A stretch of DNA of 64,000 bases from Pasteurella sp030783905 (GTDB taxonomy: Bacteria > Pseudomonadota > Gammaproteobacteria > Enterobacterales > Pasteurellaceae). Position 1 is the stretch's first letter; each line of letters starts with the position of its first letter. Under the pieces are notes generated by a model. It was not told the DNA's origin. It worked only from the letters and a program-made list of their open reading frames with translations, and did not search any database. Below, one piece after another: positions 24,717-33,000 of the stretch. Both the position numbers and the translations under genes were made by a program. The DNA lies in contig CP182107.1 of the NCBI GenBank assembly GCA_051122655.1, positions 868,001 through 932,000 on the forward strand, read 5' to 3'.

Positions 24717-25577
24717 TTATTTCAAAAACCCATCGGAAAGTCCACCGCTCTTTTCCTCATTTGGCAACATCAAATAAGGATCAGGGTATTGGTAAACAAA
24801 ATCAATTTCCTGACAAATCTTATCAGAAACAATAATTCTGACAGGATCTTGTTCCGAACAGACAAAGTGCGGTGCTTCTACACCCAATTTTTCCGCCATC
24901 ACAGAATAATAGTCCGATTTGGTTGGATGCCCGGGTGCCACCACATGATATAAGCGCTGATAACTTGGCGTTTCAAGCAATAATTGGATTGCTCTAGCAC
25001 AATCATCAAAATGCACTAAATTTACAGGTGAATTACCTGCTTTCACTTCTTTGCCCACAAGTGAATACACTGGGTGACGATCATCACCAATCAAACCACC
25101 AAAACGAATGATATCGCAGTCAATATTGTTCAATTGGAATAGCCACGTCTCCACTTCAACAAGGGCTTTTGCGATCTCAGATTGTGGCTGTGGCGTGCAA
25201 GATTCGTCAAAATAACCAGAATGTTCAGGAAAGACAGAGGTGGAGCTAATAAAGATAAGATGATTCACACCATGTAGCAATGCTTCGTTAACTAAGTTTT
25301 GAATGCCTAATACATAATGTTGAGGATTGAAAAAATATTGACTGGGTGGAATGTTGATCACTAATGAATCCACTGATAACAACAACGTTAAATCATCAGG
25401 ATCGGCATTAATTTCGGGGGTCAGTTCTAAAGGATAGGCTTCCAAACGCACTAAGCGCATTTGTTCTGCCCCTTCGTGTGTACGTTTACTGCCTTTGACT
25501 TCCCAACCTAAATTTTTCAAATGGCGAGCTAAAGGTAAGCCGAGCCAACCTAATCCCACTATTGAAACCGACTTCAT
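24717..25577 (-). CDS. NAD(P)-dependent epimerase/dehydratase-like protein (YeeZ type)
   Basis: A 286-residue protein with an N-terminal Rossmann glycine motif 'VSIVGLGWLGLPLARHLKNLG' (GxGxxG, residues 5-12) and extended-SDR features: 'LIFISSTSVFPEHSGYFDE' (Ser/Thr then a distant Tyr), 'IIRFGGLIGDDRHPV' and 'LVHFDDCARAI'. These resemble E. coli YeeZ, whose substrate is unknown. It lies 70 bp after purC, with a strong hairpin in between, and before argG; neither neighbour suggests a substrate. The fold is secure, the function unassigned. Confidence 0.78.
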   Translation of the reverse strand: MKSVSIVGLGWLGLPLARHLKNLGWEVKGSKRTHEGAEQMRLVRLEAYPLELTPEINADPDDLTLLLSVDSLVINIPPSQYFFNPQHYVLGIQNLVNEALLHGVNHLIFISSTSVFPEHSGYFDESCTPQPQSEIAKALVEVETWLFQLNNIDCDIIRFGGLIGDDRHPVYSLVGKEVKAGNSPVNLVHFDDCARAIQLLLETPSYQRLYHVVAPGHPTKSDYYSVMAEKLGVEAPHFVCSEQDPVRIIVSDKICQEIDFVYQYPDPYLMLPNEEKSGGLSDGFLK

Positions 25578-25603
25578 AATTCTCCTTGCAATGGTGGATG
25601 TTG

Positions 25604-25643
25604 AAAATAGGCTTTCTTCCCATTTGGGAAGAAAGCCTATTTT
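25604..25643 (-). terminator. Terminator after purC
   Basis: An 18-bp perfect stem (25604-25621 with 25626-25643) with a 4-nt loop; the stem ends in T on the minus strand. It is 4 bp beyond the purC stop. Confidence 0.85.
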
Positions 25644-25647
25644 TGAT

Positions 25648-26508
25648 TTATTTTGTTAACAAATCCAGTGCCTCTTGGTATTTATTAACGGTTTTTTCAA
25701 TGATATCCGCTGGTACTTTGGGGGCAGGTGGCTGTTTATTCCAACCGCTATGTTCTAACCAATCTCGAATAAATTGTTTATCAAATGACGGTGGATTAAT
25801 CCCCTCTTGATAAGTATCAACGGACCAAAAACGACTTGAATCAGGTGTCAACACCTCGTCCATTAAGGTCAGCGTGCCATTTTCATCTAACCCAAATTCA
25901 AATTTTGTATCACAAATAATAATGCCTTTTGTCAGTGCATAATCTGCCGCCGCTTTATACAGTGCAATGGCTTTTTCTTTCACTTCAGCAGCCAGTTCTG
26001 CACCAATTAATCGCTCACATTCGGCATAACTAATATTGATATCATGATCACCAACATCCGCTTTGCTCGACGGGGTGAAAAGAGGCTCTGGTAATTTGCT
26101 GGCTTCCACTAATCCTTTCGGTAGAACAAAACCACAAATCGTACCTGTTTTTTGATAGTCTTTTAAACCACTGCCTGTTAAATAGCCACGCACAATGGAC
26201 TCAATTTTAATTGGTGTCAAACGCTTACACACCACAGCACGATTTTTTACACGCTCCGCTTCTTCTTTTGGTAGTACATCATACACGCTTTCACCCGTAA
26301 AATGATTTGGCATAATATGAGCTAATTTGTTAAACCAAAAATTGGAAATTTGGGTTAAGATTTCCCCTTTGCCAGGGATGGGATCGTCCAAAATCACATC
26401 AAAGGCGGATAACCGGTCGGTCGCGACCATGAGCATACGTTTATCATCTATTTCATAAAGATCACGCACTTTACCTGAGTAGATTTTTTTGAGACTAAGC
26501 TGTGTCAT
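25648..26508 (-). CDS. purC: Phosphoribosylaminoimidazole-succinocarboxamide synthase
   Basis: PurC condenses CAIR with aspartate and ATP in purine synthesis. The 286-residue protein has 'IYSGKVRDLYEID' (ATP site, residues ~9-21), 'VATDRLSAFDVILDDPIPGKG' and 'LMDEVLTPDSSRFW', diagnostic of SAICAR synthetase. It is the longer form found in Pasteurellaceae and yeast (E. coli PurC has 237). A perfect PurR-consensus box lies 70-85 bp upstream. It is monocistronic, ended by the 18-bp hairpin at 25604. Confidence 0.97.
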   Translation of the reverse strand: MTQLSLKKIYSGKVRDLYEIDDKRMLMVATDRLSAFDVILDDPIPGKGEILTQISNFWFNKLAHIMPNHFTGESVYDVLPKEEAERVKNRAVVCKRLTPIKIESIVRGYLTGSGLKDYQKTGTICGFVLPKGLVEASKLPEPLFTPSSKADVGDHDINISYAECERLIGAELAAEVKEKAIALYKAAADYALTKGIIICDTKFEFGLDENGTLTLMDEVLTPDSSRFWSVDTYQEGINPPSFDKQFIRDWLEHSGWNKQPPAPKVPADIIEKTVNKYQEALDLLTK

Positions 26509-26577
26509 CTGTTTGCACCTTCATATTCTGTATTATAAAAATTGCGACATATTGTAGCGCACTTTACGGTGAAAGAT

Positions 26578-26593
26578 AAGCAAACGATTGCAT
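26578..26593 (-). promoter_or_regulatory. PurR box upstream of purC
   Basis: AAGCAAACGATTGCAT (read on the plus strand) fits every fixed position of the PurR consensus ANGCAANCGNTTNCNT. It lies 70 bp before the purC ATG, in the 88-bp gap after the phosphoethanolamine transferase gene, so it is expected to repress purC when hypoxanthine or guanine is plentiful. Confidence 0.75.
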
Positions 26594-26596
26594 TTT

Positions 26597-28189
26597 TTAT
26601 CTCTTTTCAGGCAAAAGAGCCGGATCACTAGGTAATAAATCAAAATCGATATATTTTTCCCAATCAAAAACTTTCAATGGTAGATTCATATTATCTTCTG
26701 AGAAAAAGGAATATGGACGCGTTAGAGATGGCTCTTCGATCCCTAACCATTCTGCAAACCCGTTTAAAAAATCCATACCACTGCGATAGACATGAATTCT
26801 CTTCTGAGCAGTATCATCGCTAGAAATTTGAATAAAAGGCACATGATAATTTTCTTTAAATTTATTATTGTGTTTTAATGTCAAATCCTTATCATCTTTA
26901 CCATAATGTGATAATCCATGGTCTGAAAAATAAATGACGGAATAACTACCATATTGTTTTAATTCATCAACAATTTTAGAAATAAAGAAATCAGTTTGCT
27001 TATATGTTTCTAGATAACAGCTAATATCCTTATTAATTAAATTAATTTTTGGACTCTTCTCTAATCTATTACAAAAATCAGGATGAGATCCCATTAAATG
27101 TAACACAAATAAATTTGGTGATGAATTATTTACACTACTAACAAGATAGTTTTTAAAATGTTCTAACAACTTAATATCATGTATATTAACATCATCAAAG
27201 TCACCTTTTTTTGTAAATTTATGATATTTGAATAAATAAGCTAACCGAGATGCAGCTGTATCAAACTCTCCTAAAATCCCTTGATTAGAAATCCAGTAAG
27301 TATTAAAACCAGCTAAATTAGCTAATGTTGCAATATTATTATTTGTCTGAAAATTATCGTCTTTATCTTTTATGTAGAAAGATCTTAATAAAGATACTTG
27401 TGTCCCAGATGAAGCCGAAATGAAGTTATCTAAAACAATTGCATTAGTCTTTTTTAAAAAAGGTGTAGTATCTATCGGATAGCCATATAATGACATATAA
27501 TCCGCCCTCATACTCTCTCCTATGACTAAAACATAGTTGTCATACTTTGGATTAACAGATTGAATTTTCCAATCTGGTTTAACATTCAATCCTTGTTCGA
27601 GAAGTGCTTTCTGATGAAGATAAGAATAAGTAAGATGGTATATTTTACCCACAATTTGTATAGGATAAACTCTAATATTCAAAAAAGAAAAATCGCCTCC
27701 TTTCATATACTCTTTAACTGGTTTATAAAAAGTAATTAACAGAAGAAAGAGAAACAGAAAAAGTACCCTACTTATATTTAGATTTCGATACTTATGAAGT
27801 GTCGCTAGCTTATATAAAAGAATAAAACCAAAGAAAATATAAATAAAAATGGCCAGAATCTGATAGTAAGAGAGCGTAGAAATATATTCCACACTTTCAC
27901 TTAAATTAGTTTCAAAGATTGAAGCAACAATACCTAAGTTAATTCCATCATATGTATATAACGGCAGCATTAATGCTACAAGTAATGTATAACAGGGAAA
28001 AAGAAATAGAAATAACCTTAATGACAGATTATAGATAAAAAGCCAAAAAATAAAACTTCCGAGCAAGCTTAAGAAAGTTAAAGAAAGACATAAAATAAAG
28101 TGAGAAATAAAAACATACAATCCAAGCAGACAAAACAAAAGATATTCTTCTTTGCTTAGCCTTGAGAAGATGAAATCCAATTTCATCAT
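26597..28189 (-). CDS. Phosphoethanolamine transferase (LPS/lipid A, EptA-like)
   Basis: An inner-membrane enzyme that moves phosphoethanolamine from phosphatidylethanolamine to LPS. The 530-residue protein has five hydrophobic segments in residues ~1-160 and a periplasmic alkaline-phosphatase-like (sulfatase) domain. Key residues seen: metal-binding Glu 225 in 'VLVIGESMRADYMSLYGYP', nucleophile Thr 263 in 'SASSGTQVSLL', and 'YFSDHGLSHYG' (metal Asp-His). The ATG at 28189 is chosen because an AGGAG lies 5 bp upstream. The gene is much more AT-rich than its neighbours (long runs of TTA, AAT, ATT codons), suggesting transfer. Acceptor (lipid A, heptose or core Kdo) cannot be told. Confidence 0.85.
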   Translation of the reverse strand: MMKLDFIFSRLSKEEYLLFCLLGLYVFISHFILCLSLTFLSLLGSFIFWLFIYNLSLRLFLFLFPCYTLLVALMLPLYTYDGINLGIVASIFETNLSESVEYISTLSYYQILAIFIYIFFGFILLYKLATLHKYRNLNISRVLFLFLFLLLITFYKPVKEYMKGGDFSFLNIRVYPIQIVGKIYHLTYSYLHQKALLEQGLNVKPDWKIQSVNPKYDNYVLVIGESMRADYMSLYGYPIDTTPFLKKTNAIVLDNFISASSGTQVSLLRSFYIKDKDDNFQTNNNIATLANLAGFNTYWISNQGILGEFDTAASRLAYLFKYHKFTKKGDFDDVNIHDIKLLEHFKNYLVSSVNNSSPNLFVLHLMGSHPDFCNRLEKSPKINLINKDISCYLETYKQTDFFISKIVDELKQYGSYSVIYFSDHGLSHYGKDDKDLTLKHNNKFKENYHVPFIQISSDDTAQKRIHVYRSGMDFLNGFAEWLGIEEPSLTRPYSFFSEDNMNLPLKVFDWEKYIDFDLLPSDPALLPEKR

Positions 28190-28296
28190 GATAGCTCCTA
28201 TGCGCATTTCTAAATGCTTTTAGATGAGTGGTATATCATGACATTTTATGCGAAAATAACCAACTTTCAACATTAATATGATAAATAATACTTAAA

Positions 28297-29877
28297 ATGA
28301 GTTATCCACAACAAGTAAACAAACGTCGCACCTTTGCGATTATCTCTCACCCCGATGCGGGTAAAACCACCATTACCGAAAAAGTGTTGCTTTACGGACA
28401 AGCCATTCAAACTGCAGGATCGGTGAAGGGGAAAGGCGCTGCCCAGCATGCCAAATCTGACTGGATGGAAATGGAAAAACAACGTGGTATCTCCATTACC
28501 ACCTCGGTGATGCAATTCCCTTACCATGATTGTTTGGTCAACTTACTCGATACCCCAGGACACGAAGATTTCTCGGAAGATACTTACCGCACCTTAACCG
28601 CAGTTGACAGCTGTTTAATGGTAATCGACAGTGCCAAAGGGGTGGAAGAACGCACGATTAAATTAATGGAAGTCACTCGCCTACGTGATACGCCAATTTT
28701 GACCTTTATGAACAAATTGGACCGTGATATTCGTGATCCAATGGAATTATTAGATGAAGTGGAAAACGTGTTAAATATCCACTGCGCACCGATCACTTGG
28801 CCAATTGGCTGCGGCAAACTATTCAAAGGGGTTTATCATTTATATAAAGATGAAACCTATTTATACCAAACAGGGCAAGGCCATACCATTCAAGAAAAAC
28901 GAGTTATTAAAGGCTTAAATAACCCTGAATTAGACATTGCGGTTGGTGATGATTTAGCGCAACAATTACGTGATGAACTGGAATTAGTGCAAGGTGCGTC
29001 AAATGAATTTGATTTGGATGCCTTCTTAAATGGTGAATTAACGCCAGTCTTCTTTGGTACGGCATTAGGTAACTTTGGCGTGGATCATTTCTTAGATGGG
29101 TTAACCCAATGGGCACCAGCCCCACAGGCACGCCAAGCCGACACACGTCCCGTTGAAAGTAGCGAGCAAAAACTCACGGGTTTCGTGTTTAAAATCCAAG
29201 CGAATATGGATCCAAAACACCGCGACCGTGTGGCCTTTATGCGTGTTGTGTCTGGCAAATATGAAAAAGGCATGAAGCTTCGCCATGTGAGATTGGGTAA
29301 AGATGTCGTGATTTCTGACGCCTTAACCTTTATGGCAGGCGATCGTTCTCATGCTGAAGAGGCTTATGCGGGCGATATTATCGGCTTACATAATCACGGT
29401 ACAATCCAAATTGGTGATACCTTTACCCAAGGTGAAGAATTAAAATTCACCGGGATCCCAAACTTTGCGCCTGAATTGTTCCGTCGCATTCGTTTAAAAG
29501 ATCCACTCAAACAAAAACAATTATTAAAAGGCTTAGTGCAACTTTCAGAAGAAGGTGCGGTGCAAGTTTTCCGACCTCTCATGAATAACGATCTCATCGT
29601 AGGTGCGGTGGGTGTACTTCAGTTTGATGTGGTGGTTTCACGTTTAAAATCAGAATATAACGTAGAAGCGATTTATGAAAACATCAATGTGGCGACGGCA
29701 CGCTGGGTTGAATGTAGCGATGCGAAAAAATTCGACGAATTTAAACGTAAAAATGAACAAAACCTTGCATTAGATGGTGGCGATAACTTAACCTATATTG
29801 CCCCAACCATGGTGAATTTAAACCTTACTCAAGAACGCTATCCTGACGTGAGTTTCTTTAAAACCAGAGAACATTAG
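28297..29877 (+). CDS. prfC: Peptide chain release factor 3
   Basis: RF3 is the GTPase that recycles RF1/RF2 from the ribosome after peptide release. The 526-residue protein has G1 'SHPDAGKTTITEK' (residues ~17-29), the family insert 'GSVKGKGAAQHAKSDWMEMEKQRGISITTS' (in part, G2), G3 'DTPGHEDF' and G4 'MNKLDRD'. Length is standard. The ATG has no recognisable ribosome-binding site (only AT-rich sequence upstream). It diverges from the phosphoethanolamine transferase and ends in an inverted uptake-signal terminator. Confidence 0.97.
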   Translation: MSYPQQVNKRRTFAIISHPDAGKTTITEKVLLYGQAIQTAGSVKGKGAAQHAKSDWMEMEKQRGISITTSVMQFPYHDCLVNLLDTPGHEDFSEDTYRTLTAVDSCLMVIDSAKGVEERTIKLMEVTRLRDTPILTFMNKLDRDIRDPMELLDEVENVLNIHCAPITWPIGCGKLFKGVYHLYKDETYLYQTGQGHTIQEKRVIKGLNNPELDIAVGDDLAQQLRDELELVQGASNEFDLDAFLNGELTPVFFGTALGNFGVDHFLDGLTQWAPAPQARQADTRPVESSEQKLTGFVFKIQANMDPKHRDRVAFMRVVSGKYEKGMKLRHVRLGKDVVISDALTFMAGDRSHAEEAYAGDIIGLHNHGTIQIGDTFTQGEELKFTGIPNFAPELFRRIRLKDPLKQKQLLKGLVQLSEEGAVQVFRPLMNNDLIVGAVGVLQFDVVVSRLKSEYNVEAIYENINVATARWVECSDAKKFDEFKRKNEQNLALDGGDNLTYIAPTMVNLNLTQERYPDVSFFKTREH

Positions 29878-29884
29878 GCTTCTC

Positions 29885-29917
29885 AAGTGCGGTCCCGTCA
29901 TTAGACCGCACTTTTTT
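29885..29917 (+). terminator. prfC terminator made of an inverted uptake-signal pair
   Basis: Two exact uptake signals in inverted orientation give a 10-bp stem (29885-29894 with 29904-29913), a 9-nt loop and a T run, 8 bp after the prfC stop. Confidence 0.92.
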
Positions 29918-30095
29918 GTTCATAATAACCTTCCAAAAATCAGGTATTAATTTATATTACCTATTAAACATATTATTACGAACGATTTCCTTTCTTTATC
30001 GATTAAGCGTATGATATACCCATATTCGCCATTCATAGGTTTTATTTGAATGACATCTTAACTACCTAAAATGACTAACTATTGGAGAAATAACA

Positions 30096-30575
30096 ATGGC
30101 AACAGCAATCGGACTATGTGCAGCTTCATCTGAAAAATTAGCAAAAGAACTGAATAACTTACTCGCAAACTATCAAGTGTTTTATACCAACGTACGTGGT
30201 TACCACTGGAATATTAAAGGTGTGAATTTCTTTGAGTTACACGCAAAATTTGAAGAAATTTATGATGATTTAGTGGTGAAAGTGGATGAAATTGCAGAGC
30301 GTATTTTAACTTTAGGCTATACCCCAAATAATGCCTATAGCCAATACCTTAGCGTTTCGACTATCAAAGAAGATATTGGTGTGAGTACCGCAAAAGAATG
30401 CTTAAAAGGCACGTTAGAAGGTTTCAAAGTCTTATTGAAACAACAACGTGAAATTTTAGCGCTTGCAGGCGATGCAGATGACGAAGGTACCGCTTCACAA
30501 ATGAGCGACTACATCAAAGAACAAGAGAAATTAATTTGGATGTTCACTGCTGCTTGCGAAAGCTGCCATGCCTAA
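30096..30575 (+). CDS. dps: Dps-family ferritin-like DNA protection protein
   Basis: A 159-residue Dps/miniferritin that oxidises and stores iron in a 12-subunit shell and protects DNA from peroxide. The inter-subunit ferroxidase residues are in 'GYHWNIKGVNFFELHAKFEEIYDD' (in part: His 37 and the Asp/Glu of HxxFEExYDD, residues ~51-60). The N-terminus lacks a long Lys-rich tail, so direct DNA binding is uncertain. A GGAG site precedes the ATG. It is bounded by the prfC terminator and a strong hairpin shared with the restriction cassette. Confidence 0.93.
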   Translation: MATAIGLCAASSEKLAKELNNLLANYQVFYTNVRGYHWNIKGVNFFELHAKFEEIYDDLVVKVDEIAERILTLGYTPNNAYSQYLSVSTIKEDIGVSTAKECLKGTLEGFKVLLKQQREILALAGDADDEGTASQMSDYIKEQEKLIWMFTAACESCHA

Positions 30576-30593
30576 TCCCAATAAAGCTTAATA

Positions 30594-30631
30594 AAAAAAT
30601 GCGATGAATATGAATATTCATCGCATTTTTT
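30594..30631. terminator. Bidirectional terminator between dps and the restriction cassette
   Basis: A long inverted repeat (30594-30611 with 30614-30631) flanked by A and T runs, so it can end dps on the plus strand and the nuclease gene (stop at 30646) on the minus strand. Confidence 0.9.
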
Positions 30632-30645
30632 CAAGAGTTAATTAT

Positions 30646-33000
30646 CTATTTTAATGCTTGTACTAAGACGTTTTCATAAACACTTCGTAACTTATCAAAC
30701 CTCTTGACTCCCTGGATCATCTTAAGCGTAGGAAGCTTAATGGATTCTCGAAAGCGCTCAACAGGAATACCCTCAATCTGGTTTTTTAGCATGATTGGCT
30801 GACTGAGTTCAAAACAATAGTACCATTCTTCTGAAAACTGTCCTTTATGATTGCCTGTTTGTTCTATTGATAAAGCCTTACGTTGCTTCATCTCTACATT
30901 CAAAATAGGATAAATCTTATCAATAACCCATTCCTCTTCTAAACTTGGATAAGCTATCGCTAAGAAACTGAGCTCAGATACAATTTTATGATTAAATTCC
31001 TCGTCAAAAATATCAGTTTTAGTGTGATAATAATTCGCTGTTCCCTCTCTAAATTTTTGTATATAGCCCTCTTCTCTTTCATCACCAATTCTGATCGTCA
31101 TGACTAAATTGCGATAATAAGCCTGTTTCATCCCTAAAGTAGGAATTCTTGCCGGATTTTCAATATACAATTCATCCGTTTTTTCTTGCTGTTTTTCTAT
31201 ATTGAAACTCAATTTCTCGGTTAAAAAATTCATCAACCAAGTTTGGCCCAGTTTATCTTGGCTTGGTAATAAGGCAAACGCACCAATCCCAATCGCATCA
31301 ATCACAGACTGATAAGGATTAGAAACCTGATCTTGTTGAAAATAACCAGGATACAACGCAAAAGCACCAAATACCGGGCGAGAACGTTCAATTAAACTGT
31401 GGTGAGAAATATGAATTAATGCATCGCGATAACGGTGCATTTGGTTTAGTGAATCTTCAGGCACCAGATCTTTTCTGTTCGCAATAGCCTCATTCTCTTT
31501 TTCTGTTTTATCTTGATCCTCAAGATTGAGATCTTTACCTGATGCAATTCGATACTTGGCATCAAATAGCCAAATATATTTTTGTTTATTTGGCAAGACA
31601 ACCTCTAATAAAATGTCTGGCTTTTGGGATACCCAAAATGTTCTAATTTCTTTTCCTTCTTGACGAAATATAGGCTCATGTGCCAACCGAACCTTAATAT
31701 TGCCTTTTTCAAAATGAAAAGCCCCAAGTAAACCATCCCTCAGTTGATATTCCGAAAATTTATTCTGACATAGACGATTTTTTTGTTTTTGAGTCGCTTG
31801 AAAACCTAACTCAAGTAATATATTTTTCAAGGTAATAAAGCACCAAATTTCATAAAGCTCAGACACAGATTTCATTGAAATCGTTTTTGATTGTTCAAAA
31901 AAATCTAAATAAAGCTTTAATTCCTGCCAAATATAATAAACTTGGTTATAGCCAGTTTTTTGTTGTAGAACTAATGTGGATTTTTCTAAATATTCAGGGC
32001 TAATGTCTTTAAGGAAACTTTGTTTTTCTAATTTCATCAGTGGCGCAATCCACGTTTTTAAATTTGTGGTCAGCGTTTCTGAGAATTCATTTTGTTGTGT
32101 CTGTAATTGATAAATAATCTTGTTAATTTGGCGTTGTATTTGTCCTGAAATCCATTTAATAAACCGATTCTCAGGCGTATTTGCACTCAGAAATTTGGGA
32201 TTAACTTGATAACGTTTATCCATCTGGCCATTTTTAATATCATGACGAATTTTTTCTAATTGGCGGTGGGATGCTTTACCAACTAAACGATCTGCTTTCA
32301 AAAATGCGTTTTTCTGCTGTAAACGTTGATGGGGAGCAAGCGTAATTATCTTGATATTATGAACGAGCTTTTCCCGTAATTGTTTAAAATGCGCTAACCA
32401 AAATAGGGAGAAATTGCCTCGTTTATGACTTTCTGAACTTTGTTGTTCTGTTTTACCTAAAAAGTTAAAACGCAATAATGGAAATTCGGTATCAATGTTT
32501 TGATAAATGATAGGAATATCGCGGTGTAAATCGATTTTTGTCGGCAGAATTTCAAATTTAATATGGAATTCTTTTTGTTTATTGCCAACAGAATAACGGA
32601 TAGGTAAAGTAAACCAACCAATATCATTGCCTGTATTGATATTACCAATCAAAGAGCGATGCTTAAAACGGAAAGCTTCATTTACCGCACTGTGATAATG
32701 AATCACTTCAGCCTGTTCAACATCAAACTTAAACGCCCATTCAAATTGATATTGTAAATTTTCAAAGAAAAGCGGTGAAGGTAGCTCTAGCTGTGAGGAT
32801 TCAAGCAATAAAGGGGCATCTAAAAATGGACAATGTATTTTTACTTTTCCCATATTTTCGGAAAAATGAATGACATATTGAGATGCTGTTTTATCTCTCT
32901 TCTCAAATACACTTTTCCGCTTGTCTACACCATTACTCCAAACAGTGAATGTGAAATCATCACAATCTAAGCTAAGCCATTCTTTCATTTTGATGATCAC
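30646..33000 (-). CDS. McrC-like restriction nuclease (DUF2357 + PD-(D/E)XK), R2 of a LlaJI-like system
   Basis: A 784-residue protein. The first ~370 residues look like the DUF2357 region that accompanies McrB-type ATPases. A conserved 'SELYEIWCF' follows (residues ~380-388). The PD-(D/E)XK nuclease core then shows 'KPDILLEV' (Asp 462), 'WLFDAKYRI' (Asp 480, Lys 482) and 'QMHRYRDAL' (Gln 520, Tyr-Arg). By analogy with McrC it should be the DNA-cutting partner of the AAA+ protein encoded immediately upstream. Translation starts at a GTG directly abutting the upstream stop (TAAGTG); an ATG lies four codons on. No uptake signals; AT-rich. The domain calls are from memory of the families. Confidence 0.8.
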   Translation of the reverse strand: MIIKMKEWLSLDCDDFTFTVWSNGVDKRKSVFEKRDKTASQYVIHFSENMGKVKIHCPFLDAPLLLESSQLELPSPLFFENLQYQFEWAFKFDVEQAEVIHYHSAVNEAFRFKHRSLIGNINTGNDIGWFTLPIRYSVGNKQKEFHIKFEILPTKIDLHRDIPIIYQNIDTEFPLLRFNFLGKTEQQSSESHKRGNFSLFWLAHFKQLREKLVHNIKIITLAPHQRLQQKNAFLKADRLVGKASHRQLEKIRHDIKNGQMDKRYQVNPKFLSANTPENRFIKWISGQIQRQINKIIYQLQTQQNEFSETLTTNLKTWIAPLMKLEKQSFLKDISPEYLEKSTLVLQQKTGYNQVYYIWQELKLYLDFFEQSKTISMKSVSELYEIWCFITLKNILLELGFQATQKQKNRLCQNKFSEYQLRDGLLGAFHFEKGNIKVRLAHEPIFRQEGKEIRTFWVSQKPDILLEVVLPNKQKYIWLFDAKYRIASGKDLNLEDQDKTEKENEAIANRKDLVPEDSLNQMHRYRDALIHISHHSLIERSRPVFGAFALYPGYFQQDQVSNPYQSVIDAIGIGAFALLPSQDKLGQTWLMNFLTEKLSFNIEKQQEKTDELYIENPARIPTLGMKQAYYRNLVMTIRIGDEREEGYIQKFREGTANYYHTKTDIFDEEFNHKIVSELSFLAIAYPSLEEEWVIDKIYPILNVEMKQRKALSIEQTGNHKGQFSEEWYYCFELSQPIMLKNQIEGIPVERFRESIKLPTLKMIQGVKRFDKLRSVYENVLVQALK

